Source: Gammaproteobacteria bacterium (GTDB lineage: Bacteria; Pseudomonadota; Gammaproteobacteria; Pseudomonadales; Azotimanducaceae). From it: 64,000 bases of DNA. The notes below the pieces were generated by a model. The model ran no database searches. It was not told the origin of the DNA and saw nothing but the letters and a program-made list of their open reading frames with translations. Location: positions 1 to 64,000 of the forward strand of contig JAFIFJ010000078.1 in assembly GCA_020832085.1 (NCBI GenBank). The letters run 5' to 3'. The position numbers and the translations under genes are program-made. Shown one piece after another: positions 44,014 through 52,913 of the stretch; within the stretch, counting starts at the first letter, position 1, and each line of letters opens with the position of its first letter.

Positions 44014-44937
44014 GTGGCGCTACCGCCATTGGTTCTGCTGGCCAATCCCGCCGTGGCGCTTCTGGTCGGCGGCGGGATTGCATTGGCGCTGAACTGCCGT
44101 CCTTTCGCACTCGCCAGCACCATGAGCAAATACTGCCTGCAGACAGCGATCGTGCTTCTGGGCCTGCAACTGGATTTGGGTACCGTTTGGAAGCTGAGCG
44201 CCAGCTACTCCTGGCTGGTCGCGGTGTACGTGCTCGCCACCCTCGCTATTGGGTTGCTGGCCGGTAGACTGCTGGCCACGGAGGGGCCCACGACGAAGCT
44301 CATCGCTTCTGGCACGGCCATCTGTGGTGGTACGGCCATCGCGACGCTGGGGGCTACGGTCCGGGCGCAACCCCATCAGATCGCCCTCGCTCTAGCCATC
44401 GTCTTTTTGATGAACGCCGTCGCCGTGTTCGCGTTCCCGCCACTGGCACACTGGTTGAACCTTACCCAGCTTCAGCTGGGCATCTGGGCCGCACTTGCCA
44501 TTCACGACACCAGCTCTGTCCTCGCCGCAGCGTCGATGTATGGTGACGAAGCGCTGCAGGTTGCAACGACCATCAAGCTTGGCCGAACGCTCTGGCTGAT
44601 CCCACTTATCCTCGGTTTCGCGTTCTGGGAGGCATCGCGAGGCTCAGCCGAACGGCCTCGCATGAACAAGGGGCGACGCCGCTTTCCCATGCCCGGTTTC
44701 GTCCTGCCGTTTATCGCCGCAACCACCGCCGGGTCCCTTCTGTCCTTTCCTGTCAGCGTCGATGCTACTGCGAAGATACTGACCAAGAGCCTGCTCGTGG
44801 TTGCGTTGTTTTTCGTTGGCACGGAGTTGACCCGGGAAGTGCTTCAACAAATGCGCGGCCGTGTCGTCTGGCTGGCCACCGGGCTTTGGGCTCTCGTTGT
44901 TCCGATGACGCTGCTTGCCGTGCTGTGGGCAACGTAA
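44014..44937 (+). CDS. yeiH: YeiH-family (UPF0324) putative sulfate/sulfite exporter
   Basis: 307-residue inner-membrane protein with about nine or ten hydrophobic helices. Family marks are LLGLQLDLGTV, ASGTAICGGTAIATLG, AIHDTSSVLAAASMYGDEALQVATTIKL in two pieces, and KSLLVVALFFVGTELT. YeiH proteins are annotated as sulfate exporters, mainly from genomic context with sulfonate genes. The only start is a GTG at 44014 with a poor ribosome site, and the chain is slightly shorter at the N-terminus than usual. The TauR-type box upstream supports removal of sulfite or sulfate made by Xsc or the TauD-like enzyme; transport is inferred. Confidence 0.85.
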   Translation: MALPPLVLLANPAVALLVGGGIALALNCRPFALASTMSKYCLQTAIVLLGLQLDLGTVWKLSASYSWLVAVYVLATLAIGLLAGRLLATEGPTTKLIASGTAICGGTAIATLGATVRAQPHQIALALAIVFLMNAVAVFAFPPLAHWLNLTQLQLGIWAALAIHDTSSVLAAASMYGDEALQVATTIKLGRTLWLIPLILGFAFWEASRGSAERPRMNKGRRRFPMPGFVLPFIAATTAGSLLSFPVSVDATAKILTKSLLVVALFFVGTELTREVLQQMRGRVVWLATGLWALVVPMTLLAVLWAT

Positions 44938-45004
44938 GTCCGAAAGACCCCAACGCGCGATCCTGAACCCAAACCACAAGCAGCCTGATCAACGGAGGCG
45001 GACC

Positions 45005-46273
45005 TTGAAAACTCAAGACCACATGACCAAGCACCAATCTGACGCGCCGAACATCGCCAATCCCTACAGCTTGCCGCTGGAAAGCATCGATCCCAGTCAG
45101 CGGGTGCTGTTCCAGCACGACGCCCATTGGAGCTATTTCGATCGGCTACGTACCGAAGACCCAGTGCACTATACGCCGCAAAGCGAGTTCGGCCCGTTCT
45201 GGTCGATCACCCGCTACGCCGACATCAAGTACGTCGACACGCATCATGCGCTCTTTTCGTCAAAGGGCGGAGTGACACTCGGTGGCAATGAAGCAGACTT
45301 TCAGCTGCCCATGTTCATCGCGATGGACCCCCCTGAACACGACGAGCAACGCAAGGTTGTCGCCCCGGTGACTGGCCCCCGGAATCTGGCGCTTCTGGAG
45401 TCACAGATTCGAGATCGGGTGGTGAAGATTCTCGACTCGCTACCGCGTGGTGAGGAATTCAACTGGGTGCAGCACCTGTCCGTCGAACTCACGACGCAGA
45501 TGCTTGCGACGCTTTTCGACTTTCCGTTCGAGGACCGCTACAAATTGACCCACTGGTCTGATGTTGCCACCTTGCCCCCCGGCCCCGATGGTCCTGTCCA
45601 AACTCCGGAACAGCGTCGGAGCGAACTGTTGGAGTGTCTGGAGTACTTCAGCGACCTATGGAAAGAGCGCGCGCGAAAGTCAGCCCCCGGAAATGACCTC
45701 ATCTCCATTCTGGCCCAAGGCCCGTCGACCCGGGACATGAAACCCATGGAGTTATTGGGAAACGTGCTGCTTCTGATCGTCGGCGGCAACGACACGACCC
45801 GAAACTCTCTGACCGGCGGAGTGCTGGCTCTCAATCAGCATCCCGATGAGTACCAGAAGCTCCGCGACAACCCCTCGCACATTCCCAACATGGTTTCGGA
45901 GGTGATTCGCTGGCAAACACCCGTGGCACACATGTGTCGCCGTGCCACCACAGACGTTGAGCTCGGGGGCAAAAAGATCAGCAAGGGCGAGGTGGTCTGC
46001 ATGTGGTTCGTTTCCGGCAATCGGGATTCAGAGGTTTTCCTGAATCCGAACGAGCTTCGGATCGATCGACCGAACGCCCGCAGTCATCTCAGCTTCGGTT
46101 TCGGAATTCATCGCTGCATGGGTAATCGATTGGGCGAGATGCAGGTGAGGATTGTCTGGGAGGAGCTTCTCAAACGCTTTCACAAAGTGGAACAGACAGG
46201 CGAGCCGACGCGGGTCCCTTCGTCCTTCATCCGGGGCTATTCGGAGCTACCCGTGAGGGTTATCCCTCGCTGA
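45005..46273 (+). CDS. Cytochrome P450, CYP153-like
   Basis: 422 residues. The I-helix oxygen-binding motif is GGNDTTRN (260-267), the ExxR pair is in SEVIRWQTP (299-302) and the heme cysteine is Cys371 in FGFGIHRCMGNRLGEMQ. The sequence around IRWQTPVAHMCRR and NRLGEMQVRIVWEELLKRF follows CYP153, whose members hydroxylate terminal carbons of alkanes, terpenoids and fatty chains. The start I choose is a TTG at 45005, six bases after GGAGG; an ATG at 45023 lacks a ribosome site. No ferredoxin or ferredoxin reductase gene is adjacent, which is unusual for CYP153. It follows yeiH by 67 bp and may share its promoter. Confidence 0.88.
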   Translation: MKTQDHMTKHQSDAPNIANPYSLPLESIDPSQRVLFQHDAHWSYFDRLRTEDPVHYTPQSEFGPFWSITRYADIKYVDTHHALFSSKGGVTLGGNEADFQLPMFIAMDPPEHDEQRKVVAPVTGPRNLALLESQIRDRVVKILDSLPRGEEFNWVQHLSVELTTQMLATLFDFPFEDRYKLTHWSDVATLPPGPDGPVQTPEQRRSELLECLEYFSDLWKERARKSAPGNDLISILAQGPSTRDMKPMELLGNVLLLIVGGNDTTRNSLTGGVLALNQHPDEYQKLRDNPSHIPNMVSEVIRWQTPVAHMCRRATTDVELGGKKISKGEVVCMWFVSGNRDSEVFLNPNELRIDRPNARSHLSFGFGIHRCMGNRLGEMQVRIVWEELLKRFHKVEQTGEPTRVPSSFIRGYSELPVRVIPR

Positions 46274-46278
46274 CTCCG

Positions 46279-46299
46279 GGGGCGCCGGCACGGCGCCCC
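46279..46299. terminator. Bidirectional hairpin between P450 and thiolase-like genes
   Basis: Perfect stem GGGGCGCC / GGCGCCCC with loop GGCAC in the 42-bp gap between two convergent genes. Confidence 0.6.
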
Positions 46300-46315
46300 A
46301 AAGCCCGTTACCGGT

Positions 46316-47824
46316 TCAATTCACGACTGCGAACGACCAGACCTGAATATCCTCGTCGCCAGGAGCAACGTCACCAGCAGCGCCGATCAGGTCCGGCGCG
46401 CCCTGAAGTAGCCTTTCGATGGCGCCGGAGTTTTCAGCTGCTACCTGGGCGAGCGTTCTGCGCCCATCCGGGGTCAGCGCCATCACCACACCCGGGCCAG
46501 GATGACCGTCCCGCGTGTAGGGGAGCGTGTAGCTCTCCAGGCGCGCCGGTCCGGTGTAGGTCTCCACGACCTCAGGCACCGGGCCGCGGGCGGCGTCCGC
46601 CTCACGCTGGTAGTCGTAATCCTGCGGAAACTTGGCTTGCTCCAGCGGCTCACTGCCCAGAACGATGCTGTGGTTGTGGGTGGCGAATCCGCCATTCGCG
46701 AACAGCAGTCCGTACTTTCCGCTCTCGCGCAGCTTCTGCACCATGCTGACGACCGCATGACTCATGTAGTTGGCGATCGGGCCTCCGCAGAAGGTCAGGC
46801 CTCCGCAAACGGAGAACGGCTTGTCGATGGAAAGGCCAAGAACGCGACGCGCCATCTTCGGAACGCAGGGAAAGCAACTATACAGCTCGACATGATCGAG
46901 TTGCTCTACGGAGATTCGATTGAGCTCGAGTGCGCGGGTCAGGGACACCTCCATGCCAACCGAATGACGATAGCCATCCCGTGCCAATGGATCCGTTGGT
47001 TCGTGGGCAGCGGCACCCAGTCCCACATAGACAAGTCGATCTTCCGCCACCCCGAGGTCACGAGCGTGAGCAAGGCTCGTGACCAGGAATCCAGCGCCCT
47101 GGTTGACGGAACTGTTCGCCACCATCAGCTTGGTGTAGGGAAAGGTGATCAGACGATTACTGGCGCTCGGCGTGATGATCTCATCGACCGTCTTCGGATC
47201 ACGGATCCAGGCACCATCGTTCGCCACAGCCGCATCGGCAAACCTCTTCCAGATCTCTCCGCTCTCCTGCTGGGCCTCGCCCAGGGTCTGGCCGTAAGCC
47301 GCTCGGGTGGCGTTCTCATAAAGAGGATAGAGATCCAGGGCAGTGGAGAGCCCATACCTGGCCCGGTAGGATCCAGCTCGACGCGCAGACACCTGCTCCA
47401 AAGCACTGCCCGCCTGCCCATCCGGTCGCTTGCTTCGCTTTGCTGCGGTCCTCAGAGCCTCCCCACCGACGATGGCGGCGACCCGGATGTCTCCAGAGGC
47501 AATGAGGTTCGCAGCGTCGTTCAGCAACCGCATGGGACTGTCACCCATCGGCGCCTCAGTTTGCTGGCAGATCTTCGGAGCAATACCCAGTTCGGCCGCC
47601 AGGCCCGCGGCGACGTCACCAAGCTCAGGGCAGGAAATCTGATTGACCACGAGCAGTGCGTCCAGTCGCGCCAGCCAACCCCCACCGGCATCCCGATCAG
47701 CGAGCCGCAGCGCTTCTCTCATCAGCGCCTGCGAATCCAGACCGGCATCGGGATCGCTCGGTCGATCATTCAGTTGGCCGACCCCGACAATCACGGGAAT
47801 CCTGGCAGCCTCTTTCTCCATCAT
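46316..47824 (-). CDS. Thiolase-superfamily protein, acetyl-CoA acetyltransferase-like
   Basis: 502 residues, longer than a standard thiolase. It begins PVIVGVGQLNDRPSD and contains EAPMGDSPMRLLNDAANLI at the place of the nucleophile loop, with no cysteine there; cysteines occur in ELYSCFPCVPKMARR and VCGGLTFCGGPIANYMSH, the latter in the position of the GHP loop. The C-terminal 100 residues form an extra domain with GPARLESYTLPY. This is the actinobacterial and proteobacterial 'thiolase' type whose chemistry is not settled. The ATG at 47824 has GAGG seven bases up. Last gene of the operon starting at the monooxygenase. Confidence 0.78.
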   Translation of the reverse strand: MMEKEAARIPVIVGVGQLNDRPSDPDAGLDSQALMREALRLADRDAGGGWLARLDALLVVNQISCPELGDVAAGLAAELGIAPKICQQTEAPMGDSPMRLLNDAANLIASGDIRVAAIVGGEALRTAAKRSKRPDGQAGSALEQVSARRAGSYRARYGLSTALDLYPLYENATRAAYGQTLGEAQQESGEIWKRFADAAVANDGAWIRDPKTVDEIITPSASNRLITFPYTKLMVANSSVNQGAGFLVTSLAHARDLGVAEDRLVYVGLGAAAHEPTDPLARDGYRHSVGMEVSLTRALELNRISVEQLDHVELYSCFPCVPKMARRVLGLSIDKPFSVCGGLTFCGGPIANYMSHAVVSMVQKLRESGKYGLLFANGGFATHNHSIVLGSEPLEQAKFPQDYDYQREADAARGPVPEVVETYTGPARLESYTLPYTRDGHPGPGVVMALTPDGRRTLAQVAAENSGAIERLLQGAPDLIGAAGDVAPGDEDIQVWSFAVVN

Positions 47825-47852
47825 GTTGATGCCTCTACGGTCAAAGCGTGAA

Positions 47853-48668
47853 TCAGCGGGCTCGCCAAACCGGGGAGCGTTTTTCCGCAAACGCGCGGGC
47901 GCCCTCCTTGGCGTCTTCGGAGCTCATCAGCACTTCGAGCTCGGCGCGGGCTCTTCTCCAACTCGTGACTTCCCGCTCGACCTCTCCATCCACGATACCT
48001 CTGGCAACCCGTTTGCTGGCCTGCACAGCCAGGGGGGCGTTGGCAGATATGCGCCGGGCCAGATTCATGGCCGCGTCCATTAGCTCGCTTTGAGGGACCA
48101 CTTCATTGACCAACCCGAGCTCGAGCGCTTGCCTGGCGTCGATGGGATCACCCGTCAGTACGAGCTCCATTGCCCGCTTGGCGGGCAATTGCTCGACGAC
48201 GCGGAACACACCTCCGGCCGCGGCCATGATCCCCCGCTTGACTTCGGGCAGCCCGAACGTGGCCGATTCCACGGTGATGGCCAGATCACTTGCCAGCACG
48301 AGCTCCGTACCTCCGCCCATCGCTGCGCCATTGACTGCAGCGATCGTAGGCTTCCTGATCTGATGATTGACGTAGCCGGCGAAGCCCCAGTTCTGCTCTC
48401 GCGCACCATCGGGCCGAAGCTGCTCGCCCCGGGCCAGCGCCTTGAGATCGACTCCTGCACAGAATGACTTATCGCCCGCACCCGTGATAATGACGACCGC
48501 CACCGTCGGGTCCTGGTCTGCCTCCTCGAGCGCTTCGCCCACTGCGAGCTGTACGGGAAGATTCACCGCGTTTCTCGCATCAGGTCGGTTCAAAGTAATG
48601 ACCATTACGTTCTCGACCCGCTCTACGAGTACGAGCTTGGCATCTGATGCAGCTTCCGCCGTCTTCAT
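47853..48668 (-). CDS. Enoyl-CoA hydratase
   Basis: 271-residue crotonase. The glutamates of hydratases are present in MGGGTELVLASDLAI and FGLPEVKRGIMAAAGG, and the oxyanion segment is FCAGVDLKAL. It should hydrate the double bond made by the two acyl-CoA dehydrogenases immediately upstream. The ATG at 48668 has AGGAGA six bases before it. Spacing is 37 bp from the dehydrogenase and 28 bp to the thiolase-like gene, all one operon. Confidence 0.92.
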   Translation of the reverse strand: MKTAEAASDAKLVLVERVENVMVITLNRPDARNAVNLPVQLAVGEALEEADQDPTVAVVIITGAGDKSFCAGVDLKALARGEQLRPDGAREQNWGFAGYVNHQIRKPTIAAVNGAAMGGGTELVLASDLAITVESATFGLPEVKRGIMAAAGGVFRVVEQLPAKRAMELVLTGDPIDARQALELGLVNEVVPQSELMDAAMNLARRISANAPLAVQASKRVARGIVDGEVEREVTSWRRARAELEVLMSSEDAKEGARAFAEKRSPVWRAR

Positions 48669-48705
48669 TTCGACTCTCCTGATTCGTCTGATCTTGCGTC
48701 TTCAC

Positions 48706-49914
48706 TCAGCCCGTGACAGAGCGGGAGTCGCGAAAAGGTATGTGCCTGTCGGCTTCCTGCTCCCGGGGCAGTCCGAGGACCTGCTCGCCAATGATGTTGC
48801 GCTGGATCTGATCCGTCCCGCCGCCGATGGACGTCATATAGGCATTGGCAGCACGGTAATTGACATCAGCCGCCGCCTCGTGGGGCTCACCGTCGAGCAG
48901 GCTCGCGGCACCCAACATCTTTGTCATGATTCGGGCTTCTTCATGCAGTATCCGAGACATCGCCAGCTTGCTCATCGACATCAGGGGAGACGACTTGTCC
49001 CGGCCCAGCTCCATCTTGGCCCGCGCGACATTCAGTTCGTTGAGCTGCCGATACGCGAGGACCTGTGCCAAATCTCTCCGGAAGACGCTATCTTTCAGCA
49101 GACCTGCGTCACGGGCCATTGAGATCAGATCAGCGCGGTTGTGGTCGTCCTTGCTGGATCCCTGCTTTCGCTCCCCGATGCCCTCCCCCATGATCAAGCG
49201 CTCGTAGGCGAGACCCACCAGGAGCACCTTCCAGCCCTCGTTGAGCTCCCCAAGCAAATTCGACGCCGGAACCACTACGTCGTCGAGAAAGACTTCGTTG
49301 AAATGTGAGTCTCCCGTGATCTGATGAATGGGTTTGATATCGATGCCTGGTTGTTTCATCGGCACGAAGAAGAAGCTGAGGCCTTTGTGTTTGGGTCGAT
49401 CCCAGTCTGTACGCGCGAGCAGCAGACCGTACTCGGCCGTTCGCGCACCGGACGTCCATATCTTGTGACCCTTGATCACCCAATGCTCGCCGTTCCAGTC
49501 GGCGCGCGTTCGCACGGCCGCCAGATCCGAACCTGCACCTGGCTCGCTGTAGAGCAGACACGTGGTGATCTCCTCGGCGATCAACCTGAATAACGCCTCA
49601 TGCTTGAGCGTATCCGTGCCGAATGTGAGCAGCGTGTTGGCTGAAACATGCGACCTGTCCTGCCCACAACCGGGCGCGCCGACGCGGTTGAACTCCTCCT
49701 CCACCACAAGTGCGTCGTCGTCGGAGAGTCCACGTCCACCCCACTGCTCAGGCCAGCGCGGGGCTGCCCAACCTGCGTCCACGACCAGCCGTCGCCAGCC
49801 AATACCGAAATCATGTGCAGGCTTTCGCGCCGAGGCGTCCCAATGTTCATCGAGCCAGCCCCTGACTTCGGCCCGAAGAGGGTCTATGGCATCGTCGGAG
49901 TCATTACTTTGCAT
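48706..49914 (-). CDS. Acyl-CoA dehydrogenase, subunit of a probable heteromeric pair
   Basis: 402 residues. The middle-domain motif is LYSEPGAGSDLAAVRTRA, and the C-terminal DQIQRNIIGEQVLGLPRE is the FAD-contacting end typical of the large subunit of FadE-type pairs. It overlaps the second dehydrogenase gene by 11 bp and starts behind AAGGAGA within that gene's end. In Mycobacterium, steroid side-chain dehydrogenases are alpha2-beta2 heteromers from adjacent genes like these, so I expect a complex. WPEQWGGRG near the N-terminus is typical of this subfamily. Substrate likely a branched or polycyclic acyl-CoA (inference). Confidence 0.9.
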   Translation of the reverse strand: MQSNDSDDAIDPLRAEVRGWLDEHWDASARKPAHDFGIGWRRLVVDAGWAAPRWPEQWGGRGLSDDDALVVEEEFNRVGAPGCGQDRSHVSANTLLTFGTDTLKHEALFRLIAEEITTCLLYSEPGAGSDLAAVRTRADWNGEHWVIKGHKIWTSGARTAEYGLLLARTDWDRPKHKGLSFFFVPMKQPGIDIKPIHQITGDSHFNEVFLDDVVVPASNLLGELNEGWKVLLVGLAYERLIMGEGIGERKQGSSKDDHNRADLISMARDAGLLKDSVFRRDLAQVLAYRQLNELNVARAKMELGRDKSSPLMSMSKLAMSRILHEEARIMTKMLGAASLLDGEPHEAAADVNYRAANAYMTSIGGGTDQIQRNIIGEQVLGLPREQEADRHIPFRDSRSVTG

Positions 49915-51025
49915 TCCGGCTCTCCTTGGCAGCGAGGTAGCGGTCTCGATAGAAGTCGGCGCCTCCGAACAGCTGCGCGTCGGCTCTCGCCCTGCGCCAG
50001 TAGAGATGAGCCCAGTGATCCCAGGTGAATCCAATACCGCCATGCATCTGGATGGCGCTGGACGCCGTTTGCACGAACGCATCGGCACAGGCGAATGCCG
50101 CCAGGCTAATCAGTTCATTGCTGTCTGCGTCGCCCTCGTCGAAGGCGCTGGCAGCCTGGCGCGCGACGGAGGTCGCCGATTCCACCTCCAATAGCAGATC
50201 CGCAGCCATGTGCTTGATGGCCTGGAAGCCGCCAACGGGGCGGCCGAACTGCACCCGGGTCCTGATGTACTCCACAGTGCCGTCAAGGACACGCCTTGCA
50301 GCACCCGCCTGTTCACCGGCAAGCGCGATGCGCGCCAGATTCATTGCCTGCTCCAGCGCCGACTCGTCCAGGCCAGGAAGGCGAACCGCGTCGACACCCT
50401 TGAAGACCACGCGAGAAAGGTGAAGGGTCGGGTCGTGAGTCTGAAGCGCGGTGACACCAGCCAGGGACTGCGCGTCTTCCACGAGGAACACGCCCAGACC
50501 ATCCGGCGCTCGTGCCGCCACGAGAAGCACGTCGGCAGCACATGCCCAGGTCACAAAGCTGGCGCAGCCGGTCAGCAGCCAGGCGTCGCCCTTCGGTGCA
50601 GCGTCGACGGAGACACCGTCAGGCCGCCACGTACCGCTATCGCCCGTCAGCGCGACACTCGCAATCGTGTCGCCCGAAGCCAGACCCGGGAGGAGCCGAA
50701 GCCTGACTCCGTCATCCGTGCAGGCGGAAAACAGGCTACTGCCAAGCACACCGCTCGAAAGCAAGGGCCCGGGGAGCAGAGCCGCGCCAGCCTCTTCCAT
50801 GAGGGATTCGAGTTCTACTGCACCAGCGCCAGAACCGCCGTAGGTCGGATCGACCAGCAAGCCGAGCACGCCCATATCGGCCATGCGCCGCCAAAGATCC
50901 CGGTCGTAACCCTCTGGGGTTGCGATCAGCCGACGAACGTCAGATTCCGTACAGTGTTTGGCCAGCAGCCGCGCAAAGCTCTCTCGAATGGCCCGGCGCT
51001 CTTCTTCAGACAAGTACTCAGACAT
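49904..51025 (-). CDS. Acyl-CoA dehydrogenase, partner subunit
   Basis: 373 residues. Family features: DPTYGGSGAGAVELESLMEEAG, RTRVQFGRPVGGFQAIKHMAAD, and AIQMHGGIGFTWDHWAHLYWRRA. The middle domain is reduced and lacks the usual TEP-GSD loop, having SVALTGDSGTW in that place, as in the small subunits of heteromeric FadE pairs. The gene starts four bases after the SDR stop and overlaps the next dehydrogenase gene, so the two are translated together. I infer a heterotetramer with the product of 48706-49914. Confidence 0.88.
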   Translation of the reverse strand: MSEYLSEEERRAIRESFARLLAKHCTESDVRRLIATPEGYDRDLWRRMADMGVLGLLVDPTYGGSGAGAVELESLMEEAGAALLPGPLLSSGVLGSSLFSACTDDGVRLRLLPGLASGDTIASVALTGDSGTWRPDGVSVDAAPKGDAWLLTGCASFVTWACAADVLLVAARAPDGLGVFLVEDAQSLAGVTALQTHDPTLHLSRVVFKGVDAVRLPGLDESALEQAMNLARIALAGEQAGAARRVLDGTVEYIRTRVQFGRPVGGFQAIKHMAADLLLEVESATSVARQAASAFDEGDADSNELISLAAFACADAFVQTASSAIQMHGGIGFTWDHWAHLYWRRARADAQLFGGADFYRDRYLAAKESRNAK

Positions 51026-51029
51026 ACCG

Positions 51030-51818
51030 CTACGCCAACTCGGCCCGACGCTCGAGGATCTGCCAATAGGCGCCGCAGGAGGCCAGCCCCCCGTCTACAG
51101 TGATCTCGCTTCCAGTCAGGTACTTGGCGTCGTCACTCAGCAAGAACGCCACCGATGCGGCCACCTCCTCCGATTCGCCAGGCCGTCCCAGGGGCGTCGC
51201 CCGCACGGTCGCCTCGATGAAGGCGGGCTCAGCCTGCTCCATGAGCACGGTTCCGACCAGTCCCGGGTGCACCGAGTTCACCCGAATCTTCCACGGGGCA
51301 AGGGCGATCGCGGCGGACTTGGTCAACCCTGTGACGCCCCACTTGCTGACCGCGTAGCCCGTTGCGTGATAGCCGATCTGGCCGGCGATGGATGAGATGT
51401 TGACAATGGATCCACCACCCGATTCACGCATCACGGGCGCTGCTGCCCGAACACCGTAGAAGACTCCATCAAGATTCACGCTCATGACGCGCCGCCAATC
51501 GTCGTCGCTGAGGTCCATCAAGGTGGCACGCATAGGAATGCCCGCATTGTTGACCAGTCCGTCGAGCCGACCGAACTTGCGCTCGATCTCGCTGATGAGG
51601 GCAGTCCATGCGCCGGAGTTGCTGACATCCAGCTCGTGATACGACGCAGAACCACCATCCGCCGTGATCGCCTCCACGAGTTGCTCGGCTGCGTCCATGA
51701 GGATATCCGCGACACAAACATGCGCCCCGTCCGCTGCAAGGCGTCGCGCTTGAGCGGCGCCCATCCCCCGGGCACCGCCCGTCACCAGCACGACTTTGTT
51801 ATCGGTGGCGTTCGTCAT
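51030..51818 (-). CDS. Short-chain dehydrogenase, 3-alpha/20-beta-hydroxysteroid dehydrogenase type
   Basis: 262 residues. TGGARGMGAAQARRL binds the cofactor, NNAGIPM follows, and the catalytic residues are in NISSIAGQIGYHATGYAVSKWG. The MGAAQ turn and the SVHPGLVGTVLM segment are typical of bacterial 3-alpha- or 20-beta-hydroxysteroid dehydrogenases, although such annotations are loose. It starts 13 bp after the Fe/2OG oxygenase gene and stops four bases before the acyl-CoA dehydrogenase start. Confidence 0.87.
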   Translation of the reverse strand: MTNATDNKVVLVTGGARGMGAAQARRLAADGAHVCVADILMDAAEQLVEAITADGGSASYHELDVSNSGAWTALISEIERKFGRLDGLVNNAGIPMRATLMDLSDDDWRRVMSVNLDGVFYGVRAAAPVMRESGGGSIVNISSIAGQIGYHATGYAVSKWGVTGLTKSAAIALAPWKIRVNSVHPGLVGTVLMEQAEPAFIEATVRATPLGRPGESEEVAASVAFLLSDDAKYLTGSEITVDGGLASCGAYWQILERRAELA

Positions 51819-51831
51819 TTTTCAGTCCTTT

Positions 51832-52815
51832 TCAAGTCGAGAGCCGCTCGGCAGCGGCATAGGAATCGTAGTTCTGCTTCGCAAACCACAAGTAATACTC
51901 ACCGTACGTCATCGGCGACCAGGCCGGATCAGGCACCGGGCGACTGGGAGTCAGTAACGGTGCAATGCTGGCAGTCGCGTTCGGACCAAAGAAGAACGGC
52001 AGCGCGTAACGCTCAGATCGCTTACTGGGCAGGACCCGATGTTCCGTAGACAGGAAACGCCCATTCGACCAGCGCTGCAATGCATCACCGGCGTTCACGA
52101 GAAAAGTGCCGGGCATCGACGGCGCTGGAATCCACTCAGACTGGGAAGCTGGCCGTATCTCGAGCGCAGCAACCGCATTGTCTGGAAGAAACGTCAGGAA
52201 TCCGCCATCGGTATGGGGCGCAAGCCCCCACTGTCCATCCTCGGCCTCCACCGGCGGATAGTGGCTGAGCCGGAAGCTCCACATGGCGTCGACGAAATCA
52301 TCGAAAAAATGGTCGGGGCCAAGCCCGAGAGCCACCGCGTAGAGCGGCAGCAAACGCTGTCCCAAATCGTTCATCATCCGACAGTAATGCGTCACTCGAG
52401 AACGAAACCCAGGCAGCACACGGCTTGGAGGCCAGACAACACGTTCGGGAACGGCACCTCCATCAAATCGCGGAGCTTGCCCTTTGGCGTACTCCCGATT
52501 GACGCCGAAGCCCGCGACCAGATTCGACTTGCGAACCCTGCCGCCGATCTTCGAAGCGCGTGAAGTACTGGTTTTGATCGGGATGTAGCCCGTTGCGTCC
52601 GGTGAGCCAAGCAGTTCCGACTTGAGCTCCTCCGGGAGCGAGTGAAAACGACGAGCTTCTTCGTACATCTGATCGACCAGCGACCAATCGATTCCGTGAC
52701 CCGCGAGGTAGAAGAAACCTACGTTTTCCAAGGCATCTCTGACCTTGGCCGCCGCATCCACCGTCGCCTGCTCGTTGCCGAGCAGATGGTCTTGGACATT
52801 CACGATCGGAATCAA
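51832..52815 (-). CDS. Fe(II)/2-oxoglutarate oxygenase, isopenicillin-N-synthase-like
   Basis: 327 residues with the N-terminal DIOX_N region (VGFFYLAGHGID) and the iron triad His201, Asp203 (APHTDGGFL) and His259 (STEHRV), with Arg269 of the RxS-type site in SERYALPFF. Family members hydroxylate, desaturate or oxidatively cyclise small molecules. The start is a TTG at 52815 with AAGGAG six bases before it. It sits between a Baeyer-Villiger-type monooxygenase and an SDR, so hydroxylation of the ring or side chain of the same substrate is likely. It is unrelated in sequence to the TauD-like protein at 33938. Confidence 0.88.
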   Translation of the reverse strand: MIPIVNVQDHLLGNEQATVDAAAKVRDALENVGFFYLAGHGIDWSLVDQMYEEARRFHSLPEELKSELLGSPDATGYIPIKTSTSRASKIGGRVRKSNLVAGFGVNREYAKGQAPRFDGGAVPERVVWPPSRVLPGFRSRVTHYCRMMNDLGQRLLPLYAVALGLGPDHFFDDFVDAMWSFRLSHYPPVEAEDGQWGLAPHTDGGFLTFLPDNAVAALEIRPASQSEWIPAPSMPGTFLVNAGDALQRWSNGRFLSTEHRVLPSKRSERYALPFFFGPNATASIAPLLTPSRPVPDPAWSPMTYGEYYLWFAKQNYDSYAAAERLST

Positions 52816-52913
52816 GGCAAACTCCTTTCAGTTCGTCTACCCAAACGGCGATAACGATTCTTTGGCTCGTCCAACGCTCTGCGGCGAAGCAGGCTCCCTA
52901 CGACGCGTGTGGC

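Noticed and set aside
46502-47851. Long plus-strand open frame opposite the thiolase-like gene
   Set aside because: Composition and lack of motifs mark it as a shadow; the minus-strand protein has clear family features and a ribosome site.
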